From positions 61,025,983 through 61,089,982 of the forward strand of contig CM068580.1 in the NCBI GenBank assembly GCA_035048485.1: a stretch of DNA of 64,000 nt, in the 5' to 3' direction. A model generated the notes under the pieces. It worked only from the letters and a program-made list of their open reading frames with translations. It searched no databases and had not been told where the DNA came from. The position numbers and the translations under genes are program-made. Source of the DNA: Pteria penguin. Lineage: Eukaryota; Mollusca; Bivalvia; Pterioida; Pteriidae. Within the stretch, counting starts at the first letter, position 1. Each line of letters begins with the position of its first letter. This document shows positions 57,801 to 61,565 of this stretch, in pieces.

Positions 57801-59900
57801 ATATGTATATTATAATACTTAGATATCATAATTCTTAAAGATCATAATTAAAAAGGAAACTCAGTGGAAAAGAAAATCATCATGTGCACCGATTCTTGTA
57901 TATGGTTACCAGACAGGGTACACTACTTAATGGTGTTTTCTTATTATTCGATTTTGTTCCATTTGGTCTGAAGGGAACAAAAGTTAGAGAAAGGTTCTTG
58001 ATTTTATTAATAAACATTTGTGTGATAACATTGCAAGAACATGTGTTTACACAATATGATTTCAATAAGAGTATATTTTTGTGAGCAAAAAAGGAGATTT
58101 TACTCATAATGAATATCTGACTGTATCATCATTTGATGATCCATGTTTCTGCTTACCATATCTTGTTTTAGTTACGATTCTTACCAGGCAGTGGTATTGT
58201 TCTTACCTGTTTTCCGTACAGGTTTTATTTTTGTTGTTTCACTTAACTTCATGGCAATGTAATTTGTAAGGGTTTGGTAGTTTTGGATGGTTGATTTCTT
58301 GATATTACTTTGTGCTGTTTCTACAAAAGCTGTTACCATGGTATAAACCAATTCTTAATCTGTTAAAATCCACGATTGTTAAATTTGGACACTATGAAAT
58401 TAAATGCATTAGGTGTATGTAGCATAAGGGGTAAAGTTCATTACAATCATGTCTATACATTCCCATATGCTCATACATATACAAAGTATTCTCAGAGAGT
58501 ATGTTAAACCTGCTTTTCCTTTACAGGAGATGTATAAACATGATCAAATTCTTGATCTAAAACAACTATATTCTAACGATATACACGCCATAGCTTCACA
58601 TTATGGAATAGAGGCTGCATCTAGAGTTATTATCAAGGTAATTATAACACTGGGATCAAAATGGAGTCTTACAATTCCCTCTGTATATGAGATATGCATT
58701 GCTACTGATGTGTAGCTTTCTTGCAGTATGTTAGCATTATTGATGATATGATAGTATTACTATTATATTTAGTTACGTATTTTATACTCTTATGCATGGT
58801 CACGATTAGCACACCAAGCATATGGCTCACTCTTTTCAAATATAAATCTTAGTAAGATTATTAGAATCTATCTGTAATGTCCCGCGGTGATTGAGAAATC
58901 CACACCCCCCGGTGTCAAGTGCCTCAGCATGGACTAGTTAACTTGACACACGGGTTTATGGATTTCTCATTCATCATCTGACATTTGAGGTTGATTGTTT
59001 TTCTCCCATAGATTAATTTGTCCATTAAAATTGTCATTTTTCCCTCGAGTTATGTTGGAAAATAAACAAAAATTAGGTTGCCTGACATTGACATCTGTTG
59101 TTTGCTTATGACGTCGTAATAAAATTAAGTGCAAAATAGGTCGCATAGCTTGTCATCACCCATATGTGGTTGACAGGCTGATAATTTCACATCTCTTATA
59201 GGATAACTGTGAATATGGGAGAAAAGTTCATGAAATGTAACTAACAACACTGTTATATTGTTAGCCACAGTCTATATAGAGTTATAAATTGATACGCAAG
59301 ATAGTGATTACTGATTGACCGTTTTGACTCATTCTTTTATACAAACAATTATTTTATTCTCCAGTGGGGCAGAAAATCTGCCCAAGATTGGAACAATAGA
59401 TTTGGTAGGTGACTCAATTAAAAAACATAAACGGAATGAGTATTTGCAATTTTGTGTATTTGGCCTGATTTTCTTAATAAAAGTAATCATTGTCAAAACC
59501 TTTCGTTCATTTTCACAACAATACTTGTCTCTGGTTTTAGGCTTTTTATAGTAACATATCATGATAAGAGTATGAACACTATATACAGATTTATATTTTG
59601 CAGGAAGTTCAGAATGTATTTGCAGCATATGGAATCCGGGTGGATTACAGACATTTATCTCTTTTGGCAGATTATATGACATTTGAGGGTACCTACAAAC
59701 CCTTTAATCGTATTGCCATGGAAACATCTACATCACCTTTACAGAAAATGACATTTGAAACAACAATGCACTTTTTAACTGATGCTAGCATTCAAGGTTG
59801 TTTGGATGAATTGCGTTCACCTTCATCTCAGTTAGTGACTGGACGAGTGGTCACATGTGGATCAGGATCTATGGACATAATGCAGCCCCTTGTACTATAA
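23979..59900 (+). CDS. POLR1A: DNA-directed RNA polymerase I largest subunit, complete, 32 exons
   Basis: This is the catalytic A190 subunit of RNA polymerase I, which transcribes pre-rRNA in the nucleolus. Thirty-two exons join in frame to 5,142 nt (1,713 residues; human has 1,720) and align collinearly with the animal protein. Landmarks: clamp zinc ligands C63, C66, C73, H76 ([14 protein letters not shown]), C103/C106 and C206/C209 (CPHC); [20 protein letters not shown] (residues about 450-469); [11 protein letters not shown]; the catalytic Mg site NADFDGDEM with D615, D617, D619; the bridge-helix region [13 protein letters not shown] to TSRSGYLQR; trigger loop [18 protein letters not shown] from residue 1234; an acidic, low-complexity segment at about 1,395-1,490, typical of the Pol I jaw; and C-terminal [18 protein letters not shown]. 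The start ATG at 23,979 is followed by a second ATG; the next residues match the family N terminus. All introns are GT-AG except intron 21 (GC-AG). An AATAAA sits 8 nt past the stop. Introns without separate entries hold nothing I recognise. Confidence 0.98.
24447..24904. mobile_element. Fold-back element of 458 bp with almost no loop, POLR1A intron 1
   Basis: Left arm 24,447-24,674 and right arm 24,681-24,904 are inverted copies at roughly 85% identity over about 225 bp. Landmarks: CAGGTTGGG(t/g)GCAACCTCTC, GAGAGATAATCACTCAAAAG, GGAATGAACAGAAGTAAACA, GGAGTTTATAGCTGC. Only about 6 bases separate the arms. No ORF. Confidence 0.92.
25595..26061 (+). mobile_element. LINE 3'-end remnant with GAA tail, POLR1A intron 1
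   Basis: A degenerate frame reads [20 protein letters not shown], then [16 protein letters not shown] and VIRLWK. These landmarks belong to the C-terminal end of a LINE reverse-transcriptase ORF (pattern 'ML..L.W..L..RR...K..M.YRI'). The copy ends in TACTGGTAGAAGAAGAAGAA, a (GAA)n-type 3' tail. All catalytic parts are missing. Confidence 0.75.
26701..26828 (+). CDS. POLR1A: POLR1A exon 2
   Basis: Residues 55-97, with the first clamp zinc site [18 protein letters not shown]. Acceptor CTTCAG, donor CAT/gtatgt. Confidence 0.97.
26965..27240 (+). repeat. Diverged tRNA-derived SINE of a second type, POLR1A intron 2
   Basis: A box-like GATATAGCACTGGATTTCC and B box-like GGGTTAAATCC occur in tRNA spacing, followed by GGGCCCATGT...ACATGTAAAAAAAATCC and CACCACCATATAAG. 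The layout resembles the main SINE but the head differs. Confidence 0.45.
27683..27939 (+). mobile_element. tRNA-derived SINE, copy 2 (diverged), POLR1A intron 2
   Basis: The head GCCAGCATGGCTCAGTGGAT, a B box-like GGGTTTGACTAC, GATCCCTCACTGCTTCAGGT and the tail GAGTGACTTAAAGCAATAATC match the family. More substitutions than copies 3 and 5 indicate greater age. Confidence 0.88.
28107..28329 (+). CDS. POLR1A: POLR1A exon 3
   Basis: Residues 98-171 plus one base, with C103/C106 (CFNCHRL). Donor GATG/gtattg, phase 1. A second in-phase donor (TATG/gtagat) 49 nt downstream would add 16 codons plus one base in a different frame offset and is less likely. Confidence 0.9.
28863..29130 (+). CDS. POLR1A: POLR1A exon 4
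   Basis: Residues 172-261, with zinc pair C206/C209 ([20 protein letters not shown]) and an acidic run [13 protein letters not shown]. Donor ACAG/gttatt, phase 2. Confidence 0.95.
29522..29822. mobile_element. Fold-back element of about 300 bp, POLR1A intron 4
   Basis: The left arm (about 29,525-29,655) reads AAAGAACAATAAACTCAG, GAATTTATT, AAAATCCATCTTACTTCATA and ACCGATAT. The right arm (about 29,687-29,820) is its imperfect reverse complement, with TATCGGTTATGAAGTAAGAT and CTGAGTTTATTGTTCTTT. The loop is about 30 bp. No ORF. Confidence 0.9.
30263..30536 (+). CDS. POLR1A: POLR1A exon 5
   Basis: Residues 261-352, with [20 protein letters not shown] and [15 protein letters not shown] (family 'FFLDxLxVPPSRYRP'). 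Donor CCT/gtaagt, phase 0. Confidence 0.97.
31008..31148 (+). CDS. POLR1A: POLR1A exon 6
   Basis: Residues 353-399 ([19 protein letters not shown]). Acceptor TTTGCAG, donor CCG/gtaatt, phase 0. Confidence 0.95.
31873..32013 (+). CDS. POLR1A: POLR1A exon 7
   Basis: Residues 400-446 ([20 protein letters not shown], then NLGIKQ), the conserved segment before the active-centre core. Donor CAG/gtaagt. Confidence 0.96.
32149..32434. repeat. Fold-back repeat, copy 2, POLR1A intron 7
   Basis: Diverged homologue of 3,770-4,142: ATTGGTTAAATG, A-run, CTGCAAGGGTATTCAT, CAAAAACTGACAGGGTATAG, AATACCCTGTCAG, GGTAACCCC, in the same order and orientation. Confidence 0.78.
32521..32741 (+). CDS. POLR1A: POLR1A exon 8
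   Basis: Residues 447-519, with [26 protein letters not shown] and [11 protein letters not shown], part of the clamp and active-site core. Donor GG/gtaagg, phase 2. Confidence 0.98.
32832..33240 (+). repeat. (GTCT)n-bearing dispersed repeat, POLR1A intron 8
   Basis: A T-run, CCCTTGCCAGTGAAATTGGAGGGGAC (imperfect hairpin), then GTCTGTCTGTCTGTCCGTCTG. Two tandem units of about 190 bp follow, with ATAACTT(g/a)AGT.AGGAATGA, CTTCATACAATG and GGTCA..AGGTGAACT. The layout matches other hairpin-GTCT elements in the window. Confidence 0.65.
33241..35694. other. Remainder of POLR1A intron 8, no gene recognised
   Basis: No coding signal. A possible short inverted pair (GTACAGTACAGTCGGCATGG near 33,490 and CGACCATACTGTACAGGTT near 34,935) is too short and imperfect to call an element. 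Confidence 0.4.
35695..35827 (+). CDS. POLR1A: POLR1A exon 9
   Basis: Residues 520-564 ([20 protein letters not shown], then AKQLLTPG). Acceptor TTCCAG, donor CAG/gtgaga, phase 0. Confidence 0.96.
35865..36143 (+). mobile_element. tRNA-derived SINE, copy 3, with 13-bp target-site duplication
   Basis: A near-consensus copy: GCCGGCGTGGCCTAGTGGAT, GGGTTCGACTCCCGCC, GATCCCTCACTGCTTCGGGT, GACGTAAAACAATAATCAAAC, then an A-run. TATAACCTCCATA flanks it at 35,850-35,862 and 36,144-36,156. The insertion starts only 37 nt after the exon 9 donor. Confidence 0.95.
36169..36360. repeat. (AT)n microsatellite between duplicated 28-mers
   Basis: AGCAGAACATATGCATGATA lies on both sides (about 36,172 and 36,314) of a run of about 90 bp of AT. 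The right copy is itself enclosed by a perfect inverted pair: AATCAATTATTTCAACA (36,294-36,310) and TGTTGAAATAATTGATT (36,343-36,359). Confidence 0.9.
36670..36753 (+). CDS. POLR1A: POLR1A exon 10
   Basis: Residues 565-592 ([20 protein letters not shown]), a universally conserved largest-subunit motif. Donor AAG/gtttgc. Confidence 0.98.
37359..37497 (+). CDS. POLR1A: POLR1A exon 11, catalytic site
   Basis: Residues 593-638 plus one base. It holds the metal-binding [15 protein letters not shown] with D615, D617 and D619 holding the catalytic Mg. Acceptor TTTCAG, donor ATAG/gttagc, phase 1. Confidence 0.98.
38205..38450 (+). repeat. Hairpin-led dispersed repeat, POLR1A intron 11
   Basis: Perfect hairpin GCCCACATTTAAAAATGTGGGC (arms of 10), then CCGCTGTCGTCTGTCCGTTCG. 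Two short tandem blocks follow (CATATGAAAGG(g/a)TGTG.CTTGTAG). It has the same architecture as the elements at 44,713, 47,296 and 55,317. Confidence 0.65.
38594..38817 (+). CDS. POLR1A: POLR1A exon 12
   Basis: Residues 639-713 ([20 protein letters not shown], then KELWSGKQ), the funnel-proximal core. Donor CAG/gtaaca. Confidence 0.97.
39346..39429 (+). CDS. POLR1A: POLR1A exon 13
   Basis: Residues 714-741 ([20 protein letters not shown]). Acceptor CTGCAG, donor AAG/gtaatc. Confidence 0.95.
39757..39839. repeat. (AT)n microsatellite, POLR1A intron 13
   Basis: About 80 bp of almost pure AT dinucleotide, one TT interruption, ending 52 nt before exon 14. Confidence 0.95.
39892..40053 (+). CDS. 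POLR1A: POLR1A exon 14
   Basis: Residues 742-795 ([20 protein letters not shown], then GLVHCFYE). Acceptor CTACAG, donor GAG/gtaaga. Confidence 0.97.
40367..40488. repeat. 39-bp minisatellite, about three units, POLR1A intron 14
   Basis: Units of the form TTATGTATTAATATCTTATG + CGTACTTCTCCATTTAATC repeat three times with one substitution in the first unit. Confidence 0.95.
41023..41142 (+). CDS. POLR1A: POLR1A exon 15
   Basis: Residues 796-835 ([20 protein letters not shown], then [11 protein letters not shown]). Acceptor TTAACAG, donor CAG/gtttag. Confidence 0.97.
41452..41663 (+). CDS. POLR1A: POLR1A exon 16
   Basis: Residues 836-905 ([20 protein letters not shown], then [10 protein letters not shown]), the less conserved Pol I-specific funnel segment. 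Donor CAG/gtatgt, phase 2. Confidence 0.95.
42212..42296 (+). CDS. POLR1A: POLR1A exon 17
   Basis: Residues 906-934 ([17 protein letters not shown]), a highly conserved funnel/bridge motif. Donor TCT/gtaagt. Confidence 0.98.
42790..42990 (+). CDS. POLR1A: POLR1A exon 18
   Basis: Residues 935-1001 ([19 protein letters not shown], then [20 protein letters not shown]), leading into the bridge helix. Donor GAG/gtattt. Confidence 0.98.
43715..43843 (+). CDS. POLR1A: POLR1A exon 19
   Basis: Residues 1002-1044 ([20 protein letters not shown], then [10 protein letters not shown]), the bridge-helix C-terminal end. The donor CAG/gtaaatcatatg opens a minisatellite whose units copy the donor sequence. 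Confidence 0.98.
43850..44380 (+). repeat. 63-bp minisatellite directly at the intron 19 donor
   Basis: The anchor GATGGGTAAATCATATGAAA recurs at 43,871, 43,934, 43,997, 44,060, 44,123 (one change) and 44,186, exactly 63 bp apart, then decays to about 44,380. Each unit is a dimer of half-units of about 31-32 bp (…GGTAAATCATATGAAATATC… and …GGTAATTCATAAGAAATTTC…). The anchor matches the genuine donor context CAGgtaaatcatatgaaat. Confidence 0.97.
44713..46697 (+). mobile_element. Hairpin-led repeat with (GTCT), tandem 200-bp units, interrupted by a TIR element
   Basis: It begins TATGCCCGTCATATATGGGACATA (imperfect hairpin), then GTCCGTCTGTCTGTCC. Three to four tandem units share ACAGAGTTAAGGGACTTTGA, TAATGGCAGTTTCT and AACTTATACAGAATGCTT. 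It ends near 46,697 in GCTGCTCTTGTTTTT, an end form also seen at 54,665 and 57,415. The TIR element at 44,976-45,818 is inserted inside one unit. Confidence 0.65.
44976..45818. mobile_element. 843-bp non-autonomous DNA transposon with 20-bp TIRs and TA duplication
   Basis: CCGTATATACTCGCTTATAA at the left end is exactly inverted at the right end, TTATAAGCGAGTATATACGG (45,799-45,818). TA flanks both ends (44,974-44,975; 45,819-45,820). A subterminal TATAAGACGACCCC occurs near both ends in direct orientation. No transposase frame. TA target and TIR suggest the Tc1/mariner/pogo group; the exact family is not assigned. Confidence 0.9.
46782..46922 (+). CDS. POLR1A: POLR1A exon 20
   Basis: Residues 1045-1091 ([20 protein letters not shown], then VVKMSKK), following the bridge region; family 'LYGEDGLDIxKTxFL'. 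Donor AAG/gtaaga. Confidence 0.96.
46932..47210 (+). repeat. 39-bp minisatellite at the intron 20 donor
   Basis: Four to six units of ACTTGAAACAGATACATTCT + GTACTCAGACCAAGCATAA begin about 10 nt after the exon 20 donor and decay to 47,210. A block of two near-identical units reappears at 48,100-48,170. Confidence 0.95.
47296..47745 (+). repeat. Hairpin/(GTCT) dispersed repeat, POLR1A intron 20
   Basis: TGCTCTGGC...GGGGGCAT leads, then GTCCATCTGTCTGTTTGTCT. Two tandem units of about 190 bp follow (CTTGTGA(c/t)GAGTCCTTTAC, ACCTTTGAC). It ends GGGGCATTTGTGTTTCACAA, then ACACATC and a T-run. Confidence 0.7.
48100..48170 (+). repeat. Displaced two-unit block of the intron 20 minisatellite
   Basis: Two 39-bp units, almost identical to 46,970-47,085 (one unit has the variant AACAACTACATTCTGTACTC), separated from the array by the repeat at 47,296-47,745 and other sequence. 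Confidence 0.9.
48258..49010. repeat. Two tandem copies of a second SINE-like repeat, the first interrupted
   Basis: AGGA(c/t)AGAATGCTGCT opens both copies (48,262 and 48,685). Both then read CTTAGTA(t/c)TAA, ATAGCT(c/t)A and a tRNA-like promoter (AGCTCATTTAGTAGA, GAGGTCCTTGGTT / GAAGTCCTGGGTT). The minus-strand SINE at 48,425-48,680 sits within the first copy. Confidence 0.55.
48425..48680 (-). mobile_element. tRNA-derived SINE, copy 4, minus strand
   Basis: Read on the minus strand it starts AGCCGGTGTGGCCCAGTGGA, has a B box GGGTTCGATTCCCGCC and GAGACAGTAAAAACCGACG, and ends TGACATAAAACAATAATCAAT. Confidence 0.92.
49193..49380 (+). CDS. POLR1A: POLR1A exon 21, GC donor
   Basis: Residues 1092-1153 ([20 protein letters not shown], then [13 protein letters not shown]). 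It must end in phase 2 to keep the frame of exon 22; the only suitable site is GAACT/gcaagt, a GC donor whose next bases fit the consensus. The GT 5 nt further (CTGCAA/gttata) gives the wrong phase and a premature stop. Confidence 0.93.
49635..49767 (+). CDS. POLR1A: POLR1A exon 22
   Basis: Residues 1154-1198. [20 protein letters not shown] aligns with the family CPDP segment. Acceptor TTTACAG, donor AAG/gtaagg. Confidence 0.94.
49955..50398 (+). mobile_element. tRNA-derived SINE insertion with a doubled 3' end, intron 22
   Basis: The head GCCAGTGTTGCTCAATAGAT, B-box region GGGTTTGACTCCTGCC, GACAGTAAAAACCGAG and a first tail (AGTGAAACAATAACC) are followed by about 140 bp of other sequence. 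A second tail then follows (GAGTGACGTAAAATATTAAT + CAATCAATC). ATAATTTAGTTTTAG (49,941-49,955) and ATAATTTAGTTTCAG (50,399-50,413) flank the whole, so the compound inserted as one unit. Confidence 0.85.
50611..50715 (+). CDS. POLR1A: POLR1A exon 23
   Basis: Residues 1199-1233 ([18 protein letters not shown]), the lead-in to the trigger loop. Acceptor ATTGTAG, donor CAA/gtaagt. Confidence 0.97.
50755..51000 (+). repeat. Diverged SINE-like repeat, POLR1A intron 23
   Basis: TTCGTTGGTTGTAGTCCCAC, TTTGTCTTTCAGGTGAAAC, GGCACTTAAAAGATTCATCA and CATGTATCAGGCAGATACTG follow the order of the main SINE body with heavy divergence. It includes a small tandem triplication of TCACTTATGGGT(g/a)GATT. Confidence 0.45.
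51188..51412 (+). CDS. POLR1A: POLR1A exon 24, trigger loop
   Basis: Residues 1234-1308. [18 protein letters not shown] and [17 protein letters not shown] form the trigger loop and following helix. Acceptor TGTGCAG, donor GAG/gtacac. Confidence 0.98.
51534..51806 (+). mobile_element. tRNA-derived SINE, copy 5, with 13-bp target-site duplication
   Basis: GCCGATTTGGCCTAGTGGAT, GGGTTCGACTTCCGCC, GATCCCTCACTGCTTTGGGT, tail AATCAATCAATC. TCACATTCTTGTG flanks it at 51,519-51,531 and 51,807-51,819. Confidence 0.95.
51958..52013 (+). CDS. POLR1A: POLR1A exon 25
   Basis: Residues 1309-1326 ([18 protein letters not shown]). The smallest exon, 56 nt. Acceptor TCTCCAG, donor AG/gtaaga, phase 2. Confidence 0.93.
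52145..52321 (+). CDS. POLR1A: POLR1A exon 26
   Basis: Residues 1327-1385 ([18 protein letters not shown], then [17 protein letters not shown]), family 'LRFxFLPHxYY....LRFMETRFFKLL'. Donor AG/gtatta, phase 2. Confidence 0.96.
52768..53030 (-). mobile_element. tRNA-derived SINE, copy 6, minus strand
   Basis: Minus-strand head AGCTGATGTGATTCAGTGGA, GGGTTTGACTCCTGCC, GATCCCTCACTGCTTCAGG, and tail with AAAACAATGATCAATC. More diverged than copies 3 and 5. Confidence 0.88.
53355..53575 (+). CDS. POLR1A: POLR1A exon 27, acidic segment
   Basis: Residues 1386-1459: low-complexity and acidic ([25 protein letters not shown]), the expected poorly conserved Pol I insert. Acceptor TTCATAG, donor GCTG/gtcagt, phase 1. 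Confidence 0.92.
54149..54270 (+). CDS. POLR1A: POLR1A exon 28, acidic segment
   Basis: Residues 1460-1500 ([20 protein letters not shown]), continuing the acidic stretch. Acceptor CATATAG, donor TTT/gtgagt, phase 0. Confidence 0.92.
54306..54682 (+). repeat. Dispersed repeat ending in GCTCTTGTTG, POLR1A intron 28
   Basis: It contains CAAGATCAAAGGTCAAGGTC, GGGGGAATGTTTCCATGCCT and TATTATGCCACACTAGGCAT, and ends AGCTCTTGTTG. The last 90 bp match 46,600-46,697 (AATGTTTCCATACC, CATATTATGCCATGCTAGG). Confidence 0.65.
54945..55025 (+). CDS. POLR1A: POLR1A exon 29
   Basis: Residues 1501-1527 ([20 protein letters not shown]), family 'IDDYQYDTxxxLWCxV'. Acceptor TTTACAG, donor CAG/gtaagt. Confidence 0.95.
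55310..56880 (+). repeat. Hairpin/(GTCT) element with tandem units of about 317 bp, each with a G run
   Basis: It starts GCCCCCGGATCAATAGATCGGGGGC-type hairpin, then GTCCAGTCTGTCTGTC. Internal units start near G runs at 55,704, 56,345 and 56,662 (spacing 641 and 317). They share CACATTTTCTTCTTTATCTT, TCAACAGGTGGTGCCACCAC, GCATTGACTTCTTCTTCCAG and AGTGCAAACCATACAGATAT. Open frames at 56,394 and 56,709 are repeats of each other, not genes. Confidence 0.8.
57221..57427 (+). mobile_element. Short dispersed element with hairpin start and GGGCTCTTGTTTT end
   Basis: GAGCTCACCTGAGCT leads, then TTGTCTGTCGTCTGTCTG. It ends GTTCAGGTGAGCGATATAGG, then CCCACTTGGGCTCTTGTTTT. This is a repeat layout I associate with bivalve genomes (from memory). 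Confidence 0.65.
57631..57783 (+). CDS. POLR1A: POLR1A exon 30
   Basis: Residues 1528-1578 ([20 protein letters not shown], then [12 protein letters not shown] and TEGINIM), family 'GITRCL....NTEGINL'. Donor ATG/gtaata. Confidence 0.96.
58527..58637 (+). CDS. POLR1A: POLR1A exon 31
   Basis: Residues 1579-1615 ([20 protein letters not shown], then EAASRVIIK). Acceptor TTTACAG, donor AAG/gtaatt. Confidence 0.98.
58892..58969. repeat. 29-bp inverted pair, POLR1A intron 31
   Basis: TGAGAAATCCACACCC...GGTGTCAAGT (58,892-58,920) is mirrored by ACTTGACACACGGGTTTATG + GATTTCTCA (58,941-58,969), with a 20-base loop. Confidence 0.85.
59604..59900 (+). CDS. POLR1A: POLR1A exon 32 (terminal)
   Basis: Residues 1616-1713 and [57 protein letters not shown] and [14 protein letters not shown] are the conserved C-terminal cleft motifs. 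Acceptor TTTGCAG. Confidence 0.98.
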   Translation, partial: EVQNVFAAYGIRVDYRHLSLLADYMTFEGTYKPFNRIAMETSTSPLQKMTFETTMHFLTDASIQGCLDELRSPSSQLVTGRVVTCGSGSMDIMQPLVL

Positions 59901-59907
59901 AATTGGA

Positions 59908-59913
59908 AATAAA
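59908..59913 (+). terminator. AATAAA polyadenylation signal of POLR1A
   Basis: AATAAA starts only 8 nt after the stop codon, which would give a very short 3' UTR. No competing AATAAA was noted close by. Confidence 0.65.
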
Positions 59914-60235
59914 CATATTTCTAAACTCATCATATTTTCTTATTACATTTTCAAACCAAAAGTAACAGAATTAAAATTGACGCATACAGGAGCTTAAGAC
60001 TCAATACGTAATATCGCAACCACAATAACGTCAATATACACACGTACTTTGTGATTGTTATGACGTCATATAATTATGACGCAAGTTGTCCACATGAAAG
60101 TGCCCACATCGAGAACAATGGATTTAGTAGGCGACTAAATGCAAACCGTGACGGAGTTTAGTAGTTGCAATACTCCATATTATGCACAATATAATAAAAT
60201 TTCTTATTCTTTATCAAAATATACTCTTTTATAGC

Positions 60236-60435
60236 TAGCATGGTTCCTGGGTTTATATTCTGTTGGTGGCTTATTAATTTCCTGTCCCCTGGATGAAAAC
60301 AGTAACAGCAGTAGAAATTGGCACATAAAAGACCCGTCATTACTTTGGGTGGGTCCATTGATTGGGTCGATATATATACAGTAGTTGAAATAATCCTGGT
60401 GTATGTCAATGAATAATAATAATTCAACATGCTTG
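60236..60435 (+). repeat. Decayed SINE remnant
   Basis: AGCATGGTTCCTGGGTTTAT, GGCACATAAAAGACCCGTCA, CTTTGGGTGGGTCCATTG, GTTGAAATAATCCTGGTG. The order follows the main SINE with deletions. Confidence 0.5.
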
Positions 60436-60739
60436 TTTGCTGTGTCAAAGTTTCATTTGTTTTCTTGTTTCAAGTCTTGCAGAGATTATTTCAGCCTGAT
60501 ATATCACACAGCAATTTGCACCTAAGTAATTGACCCTTGAAGCAGAGAGAGATCTTAACACACACACATTTCTTCTTCTGTTATTTGGGGCTTAAGTTTT
60601 TTCTATCTCGACCAAAAGGTATGAATTGGACAAACCACCAGAATGAACTGACCCTGGGTAAAAGTTTCATAAACATTGGATAATCCATAGAAGAATTTTC
60701 ATAATACCAACAGGTTTCTTTCATATTTGAAGATTAATT

Positions 60740-60982
60740 TTTTATAATGTATATATGAAACAAGCTGTGTGGCAACAAGGTCCAAAAAGTTATTTTTCAG
60801 CATGAAGATCATTGTCAACGTCAAAACCTTAGTGTCATTTGAAAGGGCTTCATTAGTTGAGTATGTATGTGAAATATGAAGTCTATATCCTTCACGGTTG
60901 AAAAGTTATGGCCAAGGTTAAAGTTGACAACAGACAGGACTAAAACAACATGCCCCTGATCTATCAATCTTGGGGCATAAAA
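60740..60982 (+). repeat. Dispersed repeat ending in a hairpin and A-run
   Basis: TTCAGCATGAAGATCATTGT, GAAAAGTTATGGCCAAGGTT, then ATGCCCCTGATCTATCAATC...GGGGCAT and AAAAAA. The hairpin matches the leading hairpin at 55,317. Confidence 0.6.
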
Positions 60983-61329
60983 AATGCTATGCTAATTTAA
61001 ATTTTTTGTCATATTCCACCTTGTTAAATTTCAAAATAGGAAAAGTCCTATTCAACAATCAATTTTCTATTTAAAAGATATATTCCAGATTCCATGGTAT
61101 TTTGATCGCATAAGAGAGTATTTCATCTATATAATGGCAACCTGTATTTAGTAACAGATGGAAGTTTATGATAACAAAAAAATTGGCAATCTTTGATAGG
61201 TACACATTCCTGATTCAGAATGAATTACATGTATTGATGTTTTGCCAGATAAACTTTTCCACCTATCCTGATCAGGCACTGAACCAAGCTCAACAAGAGC
61301 AACGCTAAGCATAGCATCCTCTCACGTGA

Positions 61330-61565
61330 CATAAAATTCAATCAATTTTTTACCATTCCAGCCCATTGTGACCTTGACCTTGAGAATTTGACCCCGAGAC
61401 AAGGTCATGACACTTCCTTGAGATGTAAGCAACAATCATGTGGAATATCATTGAAATCCATCAAGGCGTTAAAAAGTTATGGCCCGGACAAGGGAACACA
61501 CACATACATACATATCGACGGTGGCGTTACTATATCTCCTCCGCAACAAGTTGCGTGAGGGGATA
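61330..61565 (+). repeat. Dispersed 'AAGGTCA' repeat remnant
   Basis: GTGACCTTGACCTTGAGAAT, AAAAAGTTATGGCCCGGACA, ACACACACATACATACATA and a closing GGGGATAATAAA. It is related in layout to the repeats at 8,690 and 60,740. Confidence 0.5.
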
